Below are positions 61,531-64,000 of a DNA stretch of 64,000 nucleotides, piece after piece (positions within the stretch are counted from its first letter, which is position 1; every line of letters begins with the position of its first letter). Source of the DNA: Aspidiotus rigidus (taxonomy: Eukaryota > Arthropoda > Insecta > Hemiptera > Diaspididae); assembly GCA_035079385.1 (NCBI GenBank), contig JAVHKY010000010.1, forward strand, positions 1,054,001 through 1,118,000. The letters are read 5' to 3'. Position numbers and translations under genes: made by a program. The notes under the pieces are model-generated. The model was not told the origin of the DNA. It saw only the letters and a program-made list of their open reading frames with translations, and searched no databases.

Positions 61531-64000
61531 TGGTTACTTCACTACTCGCAGACAAAATGCGTCGTTATAATTATAAAACAACACTACTCATAGACGGAAT
61601 TTGTCGTATTACTTGTAATTACACTTCGCGAACCTTTGGGAATTTCAGTTTTGATTGACTATTGCTGCAATGGTTGAATCGACGCATCAATATATGATAC
61701 CAAGAGTCCACTCAACTTAATGATGGAAAGGAGCGGCCGATTTCGAGTGAACTTTTGGTCTACATGGTCCTTCGGTTTTTGTTTTATTATGTGCTAATTA
61801 TGACTTACGTACCGACAATTTGTGCTCCTTCCCACATCAAAGATTCACCGATGATTCGATTTAAACGTTCTAAATATTTCTCCAGACCGAAGACCGCGAC
61901 TACTTATTCCCACAAAGGTATGAGCCCAAGTAAAGTATGCAATTGATGATTTGAATGTCAGCGCAAACTACATTCATCAGGGTCCATCAAGTTTGGGTTG
62001 GATCACAGCAACCTATTGTAGCCGGAATTCTTCTAATCCCCTGAAGTGGAATTACGGTTAGTGGTTTTACACGTATGTGGTCAAAATGTAAGCATCGCAC
62101 GCGGACGAAATTGTTTCTTAAATTTTCAATGTCAATATCGTAGCGCTCGAAGAGTCGAATGACGTTCAAATTTTTAATAAACTAATTAAACGTCAATCAG
62201 TTTGAAGACCCATCTTTTTTCTTTTACTTTCATTCGAATGCTGATAATGATTTTCATTTCTCTTATATTTTTCGTAAAAGTTATTTCGTGCGGTGATAAA
62301 ACGCCTAATTATAAGCACCCATCGTTTTATATAATTTTATTTCGCGCATTAGCTTATTAATGATGAAAAGAGAAGGCACTCGGAGCCCGGCTCCCGGCTA
62401 CACGAGTAAGAAATTGATACGTGTTTCATGCCTCCGTCCCGATCATCTTCTAATCCATTCTCATTATTTATGACTTCTTTTCTTTTCGATAAATTCTCAA
62501 TCCAAATGAAAAATCACTCGCTTTCGCAGAACTTCAAGCAATATTGAAGTTTTGCATAGTTTTGAGAAATAGAGATGAAGAAAGGAGAGTACGATTGCAA
62601 GCACCCCCTCTTCATCCACGACAAAGGTATAGAGGACCTGAAATGGAGAAACCCAGAGTATACTCTTTTTTTTAAATCTATAGTTCGCGTGAGAGATTTT
62701 TCTCGACATTCATTCGGTACGGTATTTTTATATTTAAATATCGTCTCGTTCAAGGTCGTTGTTCCAGTATGCGACTTCGTTGTACATCATTCGGAAATCG
62801 AATGTGACGTGGAATTCGAATTGATGGCTCCATATTTTCGATGGAATGAGGTTCGTAACTAGGCCGTTGAAATTTTTAGTATTTTTTCAAGTGTTTCAGA
62901 AAAAATTAATCAATATGACTATAGTCTACTTTGGTAACATGAAACCTTAATTCCATATTTGCAAGACAGAATTGTTTCAAGATGGAATTTTTATTCTCTT
63001 CCGAGCTCGATTAAAGAATCATTCAAAGAATCTTGCCTGAGTGAGTATCTAGATCACTCGGCGGCAGTCTTCAAAACTATTTGAAGTCCCATCTTCTAGT
63101 AGATTTTGTCGAAGCTTTTTTTTTTCTCTCATTTTTTCAAAGTTTGCTATCCAACACAAACAAATATTATGATATTCTAATGGATATAATTATCTAGAAA
63201 GTTTAACCTTTCAAGAAGTTATAAAACTTTATACGAGCTGTACAGTTATAGGCTTATTTATCACAACGATTCCACAAAACAGAAAAAAAGAATTTTCAAA
63301 AGATGTACCTACTTCGAACTACTAATATCTATTGTCTTCGAGATGATTGCTCCCGGAAATAGAGAAGGGTTAATAAGACGAAAATTATAAGTTTTCCTCT
63401 GACCGTGTGAAATTTGCGACAATTAGAGAAAATATTGTGAGACGCGACATTTTCAACGATTTACGTGATAATAATAATGGATAAAGGCGTTCCCATTTTA
63501 CTGTGCTTTGTTTACAAGCTCGTACATAATTATACAAGATTATGATGAGAATTTCTTTTGACAATAATAAGATTCTGCATTATCGAGTTACATAAAAATT
63601 CTTTCGCTCAAATATGTGTTAACGATATTTTTCATATCTCATAAACGATAGGTTTTTTGTCGCGTGGAGAGGCTGCGTCGATTAAGTAATAATTCAAGAT
63701 TTCTCTATCTTTAACGTCGTATTTATTTTATAAGGTGAATAGCCCCGACTAGTTCTCTAATTAAGGTTAGGTTAGGAAAAAATGTGAGGACAGTAAATCT
63801 TACGGAAGAGGGATGATGACATGATGGAAAGAGACACGTGCGACCGCAGAAAACTTTTTCCGTCCTTTTTTCCACTCAAGAAGCTTGCAACCGATGAAAA
63901 TTGTCTGTACTCAAATAAGATCGACATAAATTTGATCATTCAGAATGGCAAAGCAATTTTGGGGTCTTACTTTTTCATCTTCGAATATTGCCGAGTGGGT
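61530..64000. other. Intergenic stretch
   Basis: No supported gene. A 95-codon ORF at 62,575-62,862 starts MKKGEYDCKHPLFIHDKG, which looks mildly protein-like, but it has no recognisable domain and is probably chance. Confidence 0.35.

Overview
Eukaryotic nuclear DNA from an animal, most likely an insect. The evidence is intron-bearing genes with GT..AG borders, two tRNA-Glu genes in introns-and-repeats DNA, TATA and AATAAA signals, and remnants of LINEs, Penelope-like elements (PLEs), hAT-type and Helitron-type elements and a Ty3/gypsy element primed by an insect-like tRNA-Leu. The frequent words around GTACCTAC are reminiscent of sap-sucking Hemiptera (aphids, scale insects), but that is a weak impression and I cannot name a species. 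The window is AT-rich and gene-poor.

Layout. (1) 1-16.9 kb: a ~5.4 kb segmental duplication (copy A about 1-5500, copy B about 12,098-16,900). Each copy carries a TATA box and a tiny signal-peptide gene built of micro-exons (12-26 nt) spread over 3.6-4.2 kb. Between the copies lies an RNase H-bearing LINE relic, broken by a 138-bp inverted-repeat insertion and by a very young LTR retrotransposon with identical 381-bp LTRs. Its single 1053-codon ORF encodes gag, protease and integrase but no reverse transcriptase. (2) 16.9-22.3 kb: an unrecognised intronless gene for a 425-aa (or 400-aa) single-pass membrane protein, then a hAT-type MITE with an 8-bp target duplication and a 618-bp inverted-repeat element. 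(3) 22.3-24.6 kb: a possible 7SL-like segment and a nest of hairpins that share a loop but differ in their stems. (4) 24.6-39 kb: mostly unexplained DNA with a second hAT-type MITE, a repeat family packed with TGACGTCA palindromes, a LINE fragment and a 630-bp near-perfect long hairpin. (5) 39-50.2 kb: PLE fragments on both strands, a candidate non-autonomous Helitron with nested foldbacks, a duplicated segment carrying two identical tRNA-Glu(TTC) genes, and a LINE whose 3' region holds a 724-bp perfect ATT array. (6) 50-64 kb: sparse; a possible first coding exon at 52.58 kb, an array of ~45-bp units at 56.3-57.3 kb, another TGACGTCA repeat copy and an RTE-like LINE relic.

How the parts relate. 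No pathway is encoded here. The points worth following are the RT-less but apparently recently mobile retrotransposon, which must borrow reverse transcriptase in trans, and the duplicated micro-exon secreted-peptide gene, whose design recalls insect effector families.
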